From Anaerolineales bacterium (lineage in GTDB: Bacteria > Chloroflexota > Anaerolineae > Anaerolineales > DRMV01): 20,130 nucleotides of DNA. Under the pieces are notes generated by a model. It was not told where the DNA came from. It made no database searches and worked only from the letters and a program-made list of their open reading frames with translations. Each line of letters starts with the position of its first letter. Position 1 is the stretch's first letter. The position numbers and the translations under genes were made by a program. The stretch spans positions 1 to 20,130 of the forward strand of contig WGAK01000029.1 of assembly GCA_015494815.1 (NCBI GenBank), in the 5' to 3' direction. Below, in pieces: positions 1-7,889 of this stretch.

Positions 1-820
1 CGTGGGTGACCACATACAGGCTGCCGCGGCTGGTGACCTCTTCGGCGAAGATGGCCATGTAGCGCAAACCACCCAGCCGCGGGTGGCGCAGGTCGTAAAA
101 ACGGGTGGTGTTGCCGTCCCGCCCGCGGTCCACCTCGGCCAGGGCCCAAAAGTGATTGAACAGACGGCGCATCTCTGCGTTGTCCGCGCCCTCCAGGAAG
201 GAGTACATCAGATATTGCCAGTAGGTCGCGCTGCGATATTGCAGCGTGGCCCGGCGGAAGAATTGAATGTCCGCAACCAGCAAGTTGCGCCAGTCTTCTT
301 CCCGGCGAAACATCTCGCGAAACCGAAAGCGCGGGTGAAACAGGAAGTACAGCACATTGGGCAGCAAGCCCTGCTCTTCCAGGCTGGCGCGCACCTCATC
401 GTCCAGCCCGTAGAGATAGAGCAGCATGCGGTTGGCTGCGACGACATCCGCGAAGGGGTCGGTAATCATCATGGGCAGGGGGATGCGGCGTACATTGCGC
501 AAGATGGCCTCGAGTTCCTGGTCGGCCGAAGGGGCGCCCGGATAGCGATAGATTTTGGCCGTGGTCACACCGTTGGCCGCCAGAAAGAACTCGCGGCGTT
601 CCAGGCGGGTGAGCCGAAAGACATCGGCCAGCGTCACCAAAATTTCCTCGTCCATACAGTGCAATTCGCCGCGTTCCAACCGGCCAATCAGCCCTCGGCG
701 TCCCTGGCCGGTAAAGCCACACATTTGCTCCAGGTTCGCCTGCGTGACGGGACGGCCCAGGCGGGTACGCAACGCGCGCCGCAGTTCCCGCACGAGCACG
801 CCGAATTCACGCCAATTCAT
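1..820 (-). CDS. XRE-family regulator with MmyB-like ligand-binding domain (partial, C-terminus outside window)
   Basis: Predicted DNA-binding regulator; 273 codons are visible, reading from an ATG at 820 off the left edge. The start is supported by GAGGTG four bases upstream. Residues about 5-70 form a helix-turn-helix (VTQANLEQMCGF, then GLIGRLERGEL). After a linker with LERREFFLAANGV comes a region like the ligand-binding domain of MmyB-type regulators (MITDPFADVVAANRML, later LRHPRLGGLRYMAIFAEE). It is a paralog of the gene at 1158-2117, recognisable in both protein and DNA. Compared with that copy, the turn before the second helix carries a few extra residues (TGQGRRG), so the two probably read different operators. 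In the wider family this C-terminal domain is thought to bind small, often fatty, ligands. The ligand and targets here are unknown. It has its own promoter candidate at 936-964. Confidence 0.88.
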   Translation of the reverse strand, partial: MNWREFGVLVRELRRALRTRLGRPVTQANLEQMCGFTGQGRRGLIGRLERGELHCMDEEILVTLADVFRLTRLERREFFLAANGVTTAKIYRYPGAPSADQELEAILRNVRRIPLPMMITDPFADVVAANRMLLYLYGLDDEVRASLEEQGLLPNVLYFLFHPRFRFREMFRREEDWRNLLVADIQFFRRATLQYRSATYWQYLMYSFLEGADNAEMRRLFNHFWALAEVDRGRDGNTTRFYDLRHPRLGGLRYMAIFAEEVTSRGSLYVVTH

Positions 821-935
821 GCTTCACCTCCCCAGTCCAAAGCCCAAGGTCTCCTGTCCTGGGCATGGATATCTGGCTGTCCGACGCGGACGAGCCTTTG
901 GTCAAATGAACAAGCAGAAGGATGAGTTCGGATTT

Positions 936-964
936 ATTGTACCCGAAGTTTACACTTTTGTCTT
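936..964 (-). promoter_or_regulatory. Promoter candidate for the regulator at 1-820
   Basis: On the minus strand a -35-like AAGACA (959-964) is followed after 17 bases by the -10 TACAAT (936-941), preceded by GGG. Transcription would start near 929, giving a leader of about 110 bases. The -10 matches the GG-TAyAAT pattern seen before several other genes in this window. Confidence 0.5.
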
Positions 965-1070
965 CCCGGCGCCTCCGGAATACGCGCACTTTTCAGGCTA
1001 CAGGCGGCCTTATGAGGTAGTCTTTGCAGCGCAAGACACTGGTTTGCGTAGATAAGCGCATCTCTATATC

Positions 1071-1112
1071 GAAAAACCAGCAGCGGCACCTCATACGTAG
1101 CGCCGCTGCTGG
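1071..1112 (-). terminator. Intrinsic terminator of the regulator at 1158-2117
   Basis: An 11-base perfect inverted repeat (CCAGCAGCGGC at 1077-1087 with GCCGCTGCTGG at 1102-1112) is followed on the minus strand by five T (1072-1076). It lies 46 bases beyond the stop codon of the upstream regulator. It separates the two paralogous regulators into independent transcripts. Confidence 0.85.
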
Positions 1113-1157
1113 TCGTTGGAGGCATACAAGCAGGGATGATGAATGACGGGCCGGTGC

Positions 1158-2117
1158 TCACATGCGCCGCCGGCGGGGGCGTTCGAAGTCGGGCGGGATG
1201 AAACGCTCTTTTTCCGATTCGGGCCATGGCGCCCCACGCGTCCACGGGTTGCCTTCCTGCGGTGCGGCCCGCAACTGGTCGAAGGCCTGCCGTGTGGCCT
1301 CGTCCAAGGGCAAATAGGTGACGATATACAGCGGTCCATACGCGGTGCTTTCCTCGGCCACCACAGCCAGGTAGTGCAAGGTGCCCAAACGGGGGTGCTG
1401 AATGTGATAACGGCGGTGCGTATCGCCATCCCACTCCTGGCGCATCTCGGCCTGAATCCAAAACAGCCGAAAGTTGGCCCACAACCGCGGGTCGTCGTTC
1501 TGAAAGCGCCACATCAAAAAATCCCAATAGCGATGGGTGCGATAGTTCAAAGTGCTGCGGCGGAAGAACTGCACCAGCCCCACGGCCGCGTGGAACCATT
1601 CACTGGGCTGCACGAAGACCGACTCGAAGCGAAAGGCCGGGTGGAAGACAAAATACACCAGGTTGGGAACAATGCGGTAGTGGCAAAAGTCGTCCAAACG
1701 TTCCTGGTCGAAGGGCCCCACCAGTTGCAAGGCCATGTGATTGATGTAGATGATGTCCGCGTACACATCGGTAATCACGGTCGGATATGGCACATCAAGA
1801 AGCCCTTGCACCAGGCGTTCCAGTTCGTCCTCAGGGCTGGGGGCGTTGGGGTAGCGGTAGATTTCTTCGGTGGGCACCCCGTTGGCCGCCAGGAAGAACT
1901 CCCGGCGTTCGAGTTGGGTCAGACGAAACGCGTTGGCCAGGGCCACCAGATGCTCGTGTTCCAGGCGACGCATGTCCCCCCGCTCGATGCGGCCGACCGT
2001 GCCACTGGGGAAGCCACAGCGCCGGTCTAAATCTTCTTGCGTAATCTTGCGCATCTCGATTTCGGATAATTCAAACCGCAAATGGCGTATGAGTTGACCA
2101 AATTCGCGCCAGTCCAT
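1158..2117 (-). CDS. XRE-family regulator with MmyB-like ligand-binding domain
   Basis: Complete 319-residue predicted transcription regulator. Residues about 5-75 hold the helix-turn-helix (KITQEDLDRRCGFPSGTVGRIERGDM). Residues 78-100 are a linker with LERREFFLAANGV and IYRYPNAPSPEDE. From about 100 to 285 lies a PAS-like region resembling the MmyB ligand-binding domain (TVITDVYADIIYINHMALQLVG; HIQHPRLGTLHYLAVVAEE). The C-terminus is Arg-rich (RPRRRRM). The start at 2117 has GGAG eight bases upstream. It is a paralog of the gene at 1-820 and is closed off from it by a terminator. It is divergent from the VanW gene and may regulate it or itself; this is only positional inference. The family assignment is firm for the helix-turn-helix and moderate for the ligand domain. 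Confidence 0.93.
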   Translation of the reverse strand: MDWREFGQLIRHLRFELSEIEMRKITQEDLDRRCGFPSGTVGRIERGDMRRLEHEHLVALANAFRLTQLERREFFLAANGVPTEEIYRYPNAPSPEDELERLVQGLLDVPYPTVITDVYADIIYINHMALQLVGPFDQERLDDFCHYRIVPNLVYFVFHPAFRFESVFVQPSEWFHAAVGLVQFFRRSTLNYRTHRYWDFLMWRFQNDDPRLWANFRLFWIQAEMRQEWDGDTHRRYHIQHPRLGTLHYLAVVAEESTAYGPLYIVTYLPLDEATRQAFDQLRAAPQEGNPWTRGAPWPESEKERFIPPDFERPRRRRM

Positions 2118-2205
2118 TGCCCATTGCTCCCTGAGGACGAATCATGCGCGGGAAACGATTACCCAAGCGCCGCTGGCCGCGGCCGATTCTTAAGGGGGAA
2201 GTAGA

Positions 2206-2212
2206 TTATAAT
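2206..2212. promoter_or_regulatory. Palindromic -10 element shared by divergent transcripts
   Basis: The gap 2118-2299 contains ATTATAAT, which reads TATAAT on both strands (plus 2207-2212, minus 2206-2211). It sits about 88 bases from each start codon, 2117 on minus and 2300 on plus. No good -35 is visible on either side. The flanks carry three copies of TTAAGG (near 2190, 2240 and 2250) that could be binding sites. It may be a shared promoter for both genes or serve only one. Confidence 0.4.
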
Positions 2213-2299
2213 CGAAATGCGGGGCCGCGGACACGCCTTTTAAGGGTTTTTAAGGAAATCTTTTCCGGCGCGTCACGCGCGCCCGGCCCGGAGCGAATC

Positions 2300-4177
2300 A
2301 TGACCACGACCTCTCCCTCGCGCGGGCTACGCGCGGCCATCCAGGTGCTCTTCGCCTTGCTGGTGCCTCTGGTCGCCGGTGGGGTGCTGGACCTGGGCTG
2401 GTCGCTGGCCTACTGGAACCGCATCTACCCCGGCGTGCGGGTGGCAGCCGTAGCCGTGGGGGGCTTGCCGCCGGACGAGGCGGCCCAACGGTTGCGCACG
2501 GCCTTCCCCTACCCCACCGCGGCCACACTCACCCTGGTCTACGAAGACCATACCTGGACCGTGCGTCCGGCCGAGTTGGGCTTTGTGGTGGATGCGTTGG
2601 GCACGGCCCAAGACGCGTGGGCTGTGGGCCGCACGGGCCCGTGGTGGAAGCGCCGCGCGGCCCGCTGGCAGGCCTGGTGGCAGGGCGCGGAGGTGCCGCT
2701 GCGCACGGTCTTCAGCGAGCCGTGGGCGCTGGCCTATTTGCAGACCCAGGTCGCGCCCCTGGTAGAGCGCCCCATGCACGAGGCCACGGTATGGCTGGAG
2801 GGCACGCAGGTGCGCACTCGGCGCGGCCAGCCCGGCCTGCGGCTGGACGCGGACACCACCCTGGCCCGGCTGCGCGCCCATCTGCAGGCTTTTTCGTCCG
2901 GCCCGGTGGAGGTGGCCGTGCAGACCGTGCCGCCCACCATCGCCGACCCCGAACCCGTGGCCCGCCGCGTCCGCGCCGCGCTGGCCGGTCCCCTGACCCT
3001 GAGCCTGCCCGCGGACGACCCGCAACCCGCGGGGCCGTGGGTCTTTCCCCCCGAGCAGGTGGCGCCGACGCTGCGCGTGGTGCGCGCCACCGACGCCCAG
3101 GGCCGCCCGACCCTGGACCTGACCGTGGATCGGGACGCGTGGCGACCGACGCTGGAGCGCATCGCCGCCGACCTGGCGCAGACGCCGGTCAACGCGCGCT
3201 TCACCTTCGACGACGCCACCGGGCAACTGGTGCTGCTGGAACCCGCGGTGTGGGGCCGGCGCGTGGATGTCGAGGCCAGCCTGGATGCGCTGGCCCAGGC
3301 CCTGGCCCAAGGCCAGCGGCAAGTCCCCCTGCAAGTGCACTACACGCCCCCGCCCGTGACCGACGACGCCACCGCGGCCGACCTGGGCATCACCCAGTTG
3401 GTGGCCGAGCACACCACCTACTTCTACGGCTCCAGCCCCGAACGCATTCACAACATCCAGGTCGCCGCGGCCCGTTTCCACGGCTATCTGGTGGCGCCCG
3501 GCCAGGTCTTTTCGATGGGCGAAGTGCTGGGCGATGTCAGCCTCGACAACGGCTACGCCGAAAGCCTCATCATCTACGGCGACCGCACCATTCGCGGGGT
3601 GGGCGGCGGCGTATGCCAGGTGAGCACCACCTTGTTCCGCACGGTGTTCTTCGCCGGCTACCCCATCGTGGAACGGCACCCCCACGCGTATCGGGTGCTC
3701 TATTACGAACAAACGGCCAACGGCAGCCTGAACGCACGCTGGGCCGGGCTGGATGCTACCGTCTATGTGCCGCTGGTGGATTTCAAGTTTCGCAACGACA
3801 CGCCCTATTGGATTTTGATGGAAGTGGAAGTCAACGCGGCCGCGCGGTCCATCACCTGGCGCCTCTACTCCACCCCCGACGGCCGGGAGGTGGTCTGGGA
3901 CACCAGCGGCTTGCAGGACCGGGAAGACCCGCCCGACCCGCTGTATGTCGAAAACCCGGCCCTGGCCAAGGGCGAGGTCAAACAGGTGGATTGGGCCGTG
4001 GAAGGCGCGCGGGTGGTGGTGCTGCGGGAGGTCTACCGCGACGGCACGCTGCTCTATCGGGACGAATTCGTGACCCACTACCGCCCCTGGCGCGCGGTGT
4101 GCGAATATGGGCCGGGCACCCCCGGCATGCCGCCCGAGGAACCCGACCCGCGGCACCCGTGCCGCCCCGACGACTGA
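2300..4177 (+). CDS. VanW family protein with peptidoglycan-binding-like domains
   Basis: Predicted envelope protein of 625 residues. Residues about 12-38 form one hydrophobic segment (IQVLFALLVPLVAGGVL), a membrane anchor or uncleaved signal, so the rest should lie outside the membrane. Residues about 45-360 resemble repeated PG_binding_4-type domains (VAVGGLPPDEAAQRL). Residues about 363-515 are the VanW domain, with its hallmark GGGVCQVSTTLF and the preceding FSMGEVLGD. The tail is Pro/Asp-rich. The reading frame is open back to 2144, but the ATG at 2300 is preferred because GGAG lies six bases upstream and the hydrophobic segment then sits near the N-terminus. VanW proteins occur in vancomycin-resistance clusters and widely elsewhere, and their biochemical role is not settled. 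No van genes are near, so resistance should not be inferred. The gene converges on gatB with a five-base gap. Confidence 0.92.
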   Translation: MTTTSPSRGLRAAIQVLFALLVPLVAGGVLDLGWSLAYWNRIYPGVRVAAVAVGGLPPDEAAQRLRTAFPYPTAATLTLVYEDHTWTVRPAELGFVVDALGTAQDAWAVGRTGPWWKRRAARWQAWWQGAEVPLRTVFSEPWALAYLQTQVAPLVERPMHEATVWLEGTQVRTRRGQPGLRLDADTTLARLRAHLQAFSSGPVEVAVQTVPPTIADPEPVARRVRAALAGPLTLSLPADDPQPAGPWVFPPEQVAPTLRVVRATDAQGRPTLDLTVDRDAWRPTLERIAADLAQTPVNARFTFDDATGQLVLLEPAVWGRRVDVEASLDALAQALAQGQRQVPLQVHYTPPPVTDDATAADLGITQLVAEHTTYFYGSSPERIHNIQVAAARFHGYLVAPGQVFSMGEVLGDVSLDNGYAESLIIYGDRTIRGVGGGVCQVSTTLFRTVFFAGYPIVERHPHAYRVLYYEQTANGSLNARWAGLDATVYVPLVDFKFRNDTPYWILMEVEVNAAARSITWRLYSTPDGREVVWDTSGLQDREDPPDPLYVENPALAKGEVKQVDWAVEGARVVVLREVYRDGTLLYRDEFVTHYRPWRAVCEYGPGTPGMPPEEPDPRHPCRPDD

Positions 4178-4182
4178 CCGGC

Positions 4183-5622
4183 TTACGCGGACGCGTCGAG
4201 CAGTTCTTGCAGCAAGCGCCGCACCTCTTGCGGGTTGGCCTTGCCGCGCGTCTTGCGCATCACCTGGCCCACGAACCAGCCGATGAGGCCGGTCTTGCCG
4301 CTGCGATATTTGGCCACCTCGGCGGGGTTTTCGGCCACCACCTCTTCGCACACCCGGCGCAAGGCGTCGGTATCGCTCACCTGGGCCAGGCCCTCGGCCT
4401 CGACGATGGCCGCGGGGTCCCGGTCTTCGGCGTGGGCCCGGCGCAGCAATTGCTTGGCCGTGGGGCGGTTGATGGTGCCCGCGTCCAGCAGGCGCAAAAT
4501 CGCGGCCAGCCGCGCGGGGGTCAGGCGCAAGCCGTCGGCCGTGAGCCCTTCCTCGTTGAGCAGCCGCAAGACCTCGTTGAGCATCCAGTTGACCACGGCC
4601 TTGACCGGGCCCGCGTAGGCCGCGACCGCGGCCTCGAAGTAATCGGCCAGGGCCCGGTCGCCCGTGAGGATGTCGGCCTCGTAAGGCGACAGGCCATATT
4701 GGGTCTGAAAGCGGGCCCGCCGGGCCAGGGGAAGTTCGGGCAGCGCGGCCCGCACCCGCTCCAGCCAGGCCGCGTCCACTTCCAGGGGCAGCAGGTCGGG
4801 CTCGCGGAAGTAGCGGTAGTCGGCCTCGGTTTCCTTGGAGCGCATCTTGCGCAGCACCCCCGCGTGCTCGTCCCACTCCAGGGTCCAGGGCTCGATGGTG
4901 CGCCCGGCCTCGACCTCCCGAATCTGACGCTCGACCTCTTTGGCGATGGCCTCGCGCACGGCCTCGATGGAGTTCACATTCTTGATTTCGGTCTTGGGGT
5001 TGAAGTAGTCGGCCCCTTTGGGGCGAATGGACACATTGGCATCGCAACGCAGGTGGCCCTTCTCCATGTCCCCTTCCGAGATGCCCAGCCAGCGGATGAG
5101 TTGGCGCAGGCGGATGAGGTATTGCGCGGCCTCGTCGGGGGAGCGCAGGTCGGGCTCGGTGACCATCTCGATGAGGGGCACACCGCAGCGGTTGAAGTCA
5201 ATGAGCCGCACACCGCCCTCACGCTTGGTCTTGCCCGCGTCCTCTTCGATGTGCAGTTTGGTGATGCGCACGGTGCGGGTGGCGCCATCCCCCAGGGGGA
5301 TGGTCAACGCGCCGCCCAAGGCCAGGGGCTGGTCGTATTGGGAAATCTGATACCCTTTGGGCAAGTCGGGGTAGAAGTAATTTTTGCGCGCGAAGTACGA
5401 TACCGGCTGCACCTCGGCGCCCACGGCCAGGGCCAGTTGCAGGGCCTTTTCTACGGCCTGCTGGTTGAGCACGGGCAACACCCCCGGCAATCCCATGCAC
5501 ACAGGGCACACGTTGGTGTTGGGCGGGTCGTTCCACGAATCGGCCTTGCAGGCGCAGAAAATCTTGGTGGTGGTGTTGAGTTGGATGTGCGTCTCCAGGC
5601 CAATGATGATCTCGTATTCCAT
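4183..5622 (-). CDS. gatB: Asp-tRNA(Asn)/Glu-tRNA(Gln) amidotransferase subunit B
   Basis: Tail and kinase subunit of the GatCAB complex. It phosphorylates mischarged Glu-tRNA(Gln) or Asp-tRNA(Asn) and uses ammonia from GatA to make the cognate amide. The 479 residues match the usual length. It begins MEYEIIIGLETHIQLNT. It carries the zinc-ligand cysteines CACKAD and CPVCMGLPG, the substrate motifs YFYPDLPKGYQISQYDQP and TKREGGVRLIDFNRCG, and a C-terminal helical tRNA-binding domain ending KANPQEVRRLLQELL. The frame extends upstream to 5688, but the ATG at 5622 aligns with family N-termini and has GGAGG four bases upstream. No gatA or gatC lies in the window, so the subunits are unlinked here. 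It probably has its own promoter at 5665-5673, although an R-M operon lies directly upstream on the same strand. Confidence 0.97.
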   Translation of the reverse strand: MEYEIIIGLETHIQLNTTTKIFCACKADSWNDPPNTNVCPVCMGLPGVLPVLNQQAVEKALQLALAVGAEVQPVSYFARKNYFYPDLPKGYQISQYDQPLALGGALTIPLGDGATRTVRITKLHIEEDAGKTKREGGVRLIDFNRCGVPLIEMVTEPDLRSPDEAAQYLIRLRQLIRWLGISEGDMEKGHLRCDANVSIRPKGADYFNPKTEIKNVNSIEAVREAIAKEVERQIREVEAGRTIEPWTLEWDEHAGVLRKMRSKETEADYRYFREPDLLPLEVDAAWLERVRAALPELPLARRARFQTQYGLSPYEADILTGDRALADYFEAAVAAYAGPVKAVVNWMLNEVLRLLNEEGLTADGLRLTPARLAAILRLLDAGTINRPTAKQLLRRAHAEDRDPAAIVEAEGLAQVSDTDALRRVCEEVVAENPAEVAKYRSGKTGLIGWFVGQVMRKTRGKANPQEVRRLLQELLDASA

Positions 5623-5654
5623 GAGGCCTCCACGATGGGAATTCCAATGTTCGG

Positions 5655-5673
5655 CAATGGCGCCATTGTAACA
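5655..5673 (-). promoter_or_regulatory. gatB extended -10 promoter overlapped by a 14-bp palindrome
   Basis: On the minus strand, TGT followed by TACAAT (-10 at 5665-5670, TG at 5672-5673) makes an extended -10 about 42 bases from the gatB ATG, in the 62-base gap after the endonuclease gene. The perfect palindrome CAATGGCGCCATTG (5655-5668) overlaps the -10 and the expected start site, the usual place for a repressor operator. No -35 is obvious. Confidence 0.5.
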
Positions 5674-5684
5674 TCGAGCGCAGT

Positions 5685-6539
5685 TCAAACGGCCAGGTCA
5701 AAAGGCAAGTCGCTGATGTCGCGCAGCCGTTGCCCCTCTACCATGGTCGTCAGCAATTCCTGGGCTGTTTCGTCACCCAACCGTTGCGCCGCGGCGCGCA
5801 GTTCAGGCAAGGCGATGTGGTAGACCGCGTCCAGGTCGCCCGTGCCCATGGCCAGAGAAGCCAGACGACTGGGTGCTGGCTCTGCCGTAATGACCACGAT
5901 GTGGGGTGTATGCCCCTTGCGGTTGCGAATCAGATTAAGCCCCTCGGTGCGCACATTCTGGGAGCGGTCACTGCGAATCGTCCACTTGCACGAAATGCTG
6001 GCGTGCAAAATAGGCGTCGTATTGTTGACGCGACGCAACGGCGTCAAGCCGGCGATTTCTCGCCCTGCCACCAGCGGCGGGCGCGCCTGACGATTGATGG
6101 CCGCGTCAGGCCACGGCTCCCGTGCGACCAGAATATCGGGTGCGATGATGTAATCGCCCAGGGCGGCGCGCAACGCCGGATGTGTCTTCAGTGCTCGGGT
6201 CAAATCGGCCAGGTGCCGATATTGGACAAATTCCTCGATGCGGTGATTGAGGTAGAAACGCCACGGGCCAGGCCGCAAATGTTCCAGGGCGTCAAAAGCA
6301 CGGCTCAAGTAGTCGTGCACGACCTGTTCGAAATACTTGCCCACACGCTGAGGGGGCAAAGCCTCAGTGCGAAACGGACAAGCGACTCGTTGCTGCACCG
6401 CCTGCCACAAGCCACGCGCCAGGGCTCTGCTGAGGCGATTACTTTTGTCCGCGTTATTCGGGCTGCCATCCGCGTGCCACCGGAGCACATCACGGCAAAG
6501 CGCCCGATGGAAATCATCCCGTAGAGTCCGCCACAGCAT
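5685..6539 (-). CDS. NgoMIV-type type II restriction endonuclease (predicted GCCGGC)
   Basis: Predicted endonuclease of 284 residues, matching NgoMIV (286). The catalytic set is in place: E71, D135 (APDILV), S183-C184-K185 (ASISCKW) and E199. The base-reading residues known from the NgoMIV structure also have counterparts: R189-S-D191-R192, R225 (PAPSR), Q64 and D31. Both proteins end with a DISDLP.DLAV-type tail. This predicts NgoMIV-like cutting of GCCGGC, probably as a tetramer acting on two sites (type IIF). The ATG at 6539 is preferred over a TTG at 6545 because GGAGG (6547-6551) is well spaced from the ATG and lies within the end of the methyltransferase gene. The gene starts two bases after that gene's stop, so the two are co-transcribed and probably translationally coupled. 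No controller gene is visible between them. Confidence 0.93.
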   Translation of the reverse strand: MLWRTLRDDFHRALCRDVLRWHADGSPNNADKSNRLSRALARGLWQAVQQRVACPFRTEALPPQRVGKYFEQVVHDYLSRAFDALEHLRPGPWRFYLNHRIEEFVQYRHLADLTRALKTHPALRAALGDYIIAPDILVAREPWPDAAINRQARPPLVAGREIAGLTPLRRVNNTTPILHASISCKWTIRSDRSQNVRTEGLNLIRNRKGHTPHIVVITAEPAPSRLASLAMGTGDLDAVYHIALPELRAAAQRLGDETAQELLTTMVEGQRLRDISDLPFDLAV

Positions 6540-6541
6540 GC

Positions 6542-7882
6542 TCAAACCTCCGGGCGTGCGAAACCCACCAAATACTCGCGGTGCATGCGTTGTTCAATGG
6601 CCGACATTGCCCCGCCTCGTCGAGCGGGCATCATGCGTCGGTCCCGGTCCAAGGCTCGCGTGCCGGTCGCCAGATGGCGCAGGCCGACCTGTTCGCCCAA
6701 AGCAGCCAAGGCTTCGGGAGTACGGGTGCTCAAGCCGCGCATTGTACTATCGCCCACAACCAGAACCGCCAAGCCGCCCGGGCGCAACACACGCGCAATC
6801 TGGGCTAAGGTACGGCGCATTTCCGAAAAATACCGATGCAACACCTGGGCCTTCTTCGGGTCCACCGCGGCGATGCGAGCCACTGGCTGGAAAGCCGCGG
6901 GTGGCAAGGGCTCCAACACACGACCTCGCACAGACTCCCCGCCGATGTATTCGCCTCGCAGCGAGCCCAAGTCACGAATGGAGAAACCCCACCAAACCAA
7001 GGTGAATTTATGGGCGCGCATATAATCAATGGCATTGGCGGCATAAGGCGGAGACGTCACAACCAGGGCTACACGGGCCGCCGGCCACGGCAAACGCTGT
7101 GCATCGGCCGCGGCCAACAGCCACGGGGTGTTCGGAAACGGCGCGACCTGTTGTAGCAACCGCTCGACGCGGCGCGCTTTCTGCCGAAAAACCTCCAACG
7201 CGGATTTGTAGGGCTTGTCCACTTTGTGTGGACGCGTATGCGACAGGTCCCGTGCTTGGGCTACACTGCCCGATTTGGCGATAATCAGGCTGGAAAACAC
7301 GATACGCGCCAGTCGGCGCAATGCCAGGTCCGCTTCAGCCTCAATCGCTTGTACCAGAGCCTGCAATTCGAGTTGGGTCTGAGGAAGAAACCAGTATGCC
7401 AAAAAGGCCCGTGTGGGCTCGTCTCGCCGAGCCAAAGCCGCCCGAAGCCGGTCACTGTGGTGCTGCAGCCCCTCTTTCGCGCGCGCCAATATACGCGGCC
7501 AAGCACGACGCCAGCCCGCCACATCCGGGGGCTGCATTTTCGCCGCCACCAAAGTCAGGGCCAGGGGGTCAATGTCGCTCCCCAAGGCCACACGTCCCAG
7601 GCGTCGGGCCTCCAGCAGGGTGGTTCCCGAACCCATCATAGGGTCCAATACCCACTCGCCCGGCCGGGTGAGGTAGCGAATGAGCGTACGTGGCAATTGT
7701 GGGGGATATTTGGCCGGGAAAGGGTGCAAAGTGTGCAGTGCAGAGCCATCTTTCTGGCCGTGAAAATTCCAGTCCTCCACCAACAACAAACGCCGCAAGC
7801 GTTCGGCGCGGTCAGAGAGCGCCAAAATATCCTCGCGCAAAGGCTGTTCCCAGGGAGCGGTGAGCGGCAGGTGGGGCTGCAT
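6542..7882 (-). CDS. DNA (cytosine-N4)-type methyltransferase, cognate to the adjacent endonuclease
   Basis: Predicted modification enzyme of 446 residues. It carries the SAM-binding motif LDPMMGSGTT (79-88) followed by GSDIDP (101-106), a helical stretch of about 170 residues, then the amino-methyltransferase catalytic motif TSPPY (276-280). The order SAM motif, long insert, TSPPY resembles the alpha-type arrangement, with target recognition probably in the insert. TSPPY enzymes methylate exocyclic amino groups. If the target is GCCGGC, which contains no adenine, the product must be N4-methylcytosine. The frame is open to 8032, but that would run into divergent thiI. The ATG at 7882 lies seven bases after a perfect TATAAT, suggesting a leaderless message. 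The gene precedes and overlaps the ribosome-binding site of the endonuclease. Assignment as the cognate enzyme rests on adjacency. Confidence 0.92.
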   Translation of the reverse strand: MQPHLPLTAPWEQPLREDILALSDRAERLRRLLLVEDWNFHGQKDGSALHTLHPFPAKYPPQLPRTLIRYLTRPGEWVLDPMMGSGTTLLEARRLGRVALGSDIDPLALTLVAAKMQPPDVAGWRRAWPRILARAKEGLQHHSDRLRAALARRDEPTRAFLAYWFLPQTQLELQALVQAIEAEADLALRRLARIVFSSLIIAKSGSVAQARDLSHTRPHKVDKPYKSALEVFRQKARRVERLLQQVAPFPNTPWLLAAADAQRLPWPAARVALVVTSPPYAANAIDYMRAHKFTLVWWGFSIRDLGSLRGEYIGGESVRGRVLEPLPPAAFQPVARIAAVDPKKAQVLHRYFSEMRRTLAQIARVLRPGGLAVLVVGDSTMRGLSTRTPEALAALGEQVGLRHLATGTRALDRDRRMMPARRGGAMSAIEQRMHREYLVGFARPEV

Positions 7883-7889
7883 GGTGAAG

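Noticed and set aside
821..1157. Hidden gene in the 337-base gap between the two regulators
   Set aside because: The gap is explained by the promoter at 936-964 and the terminator at 1071-1112. No open frame with a plausible start was found.
2300..4177. Vancomycin resistance gene
   Set aside because: The VanW domain alone does not confer resistance, and no van ligase, VanX/VanH or VanR/S genes are present.
2327..5047. Very long open frame (906 codons) antisense to the VanW and gatB genes
   Set aside because: It is antisense to VanW and crosses into the gatB gene in another frame. Its composition is the Arg/Gly/His-rich kind produced by reading GC-rich codons backwards, and it has no recognisable domain.
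2617..5823. 1068-codon plus-strand frame spanning VanW, gatB and the endonuclease end
   Set aside because: It is out of frame with the real VanW gene and antisense to gatB. The low-complexity translation is a GC artefact.
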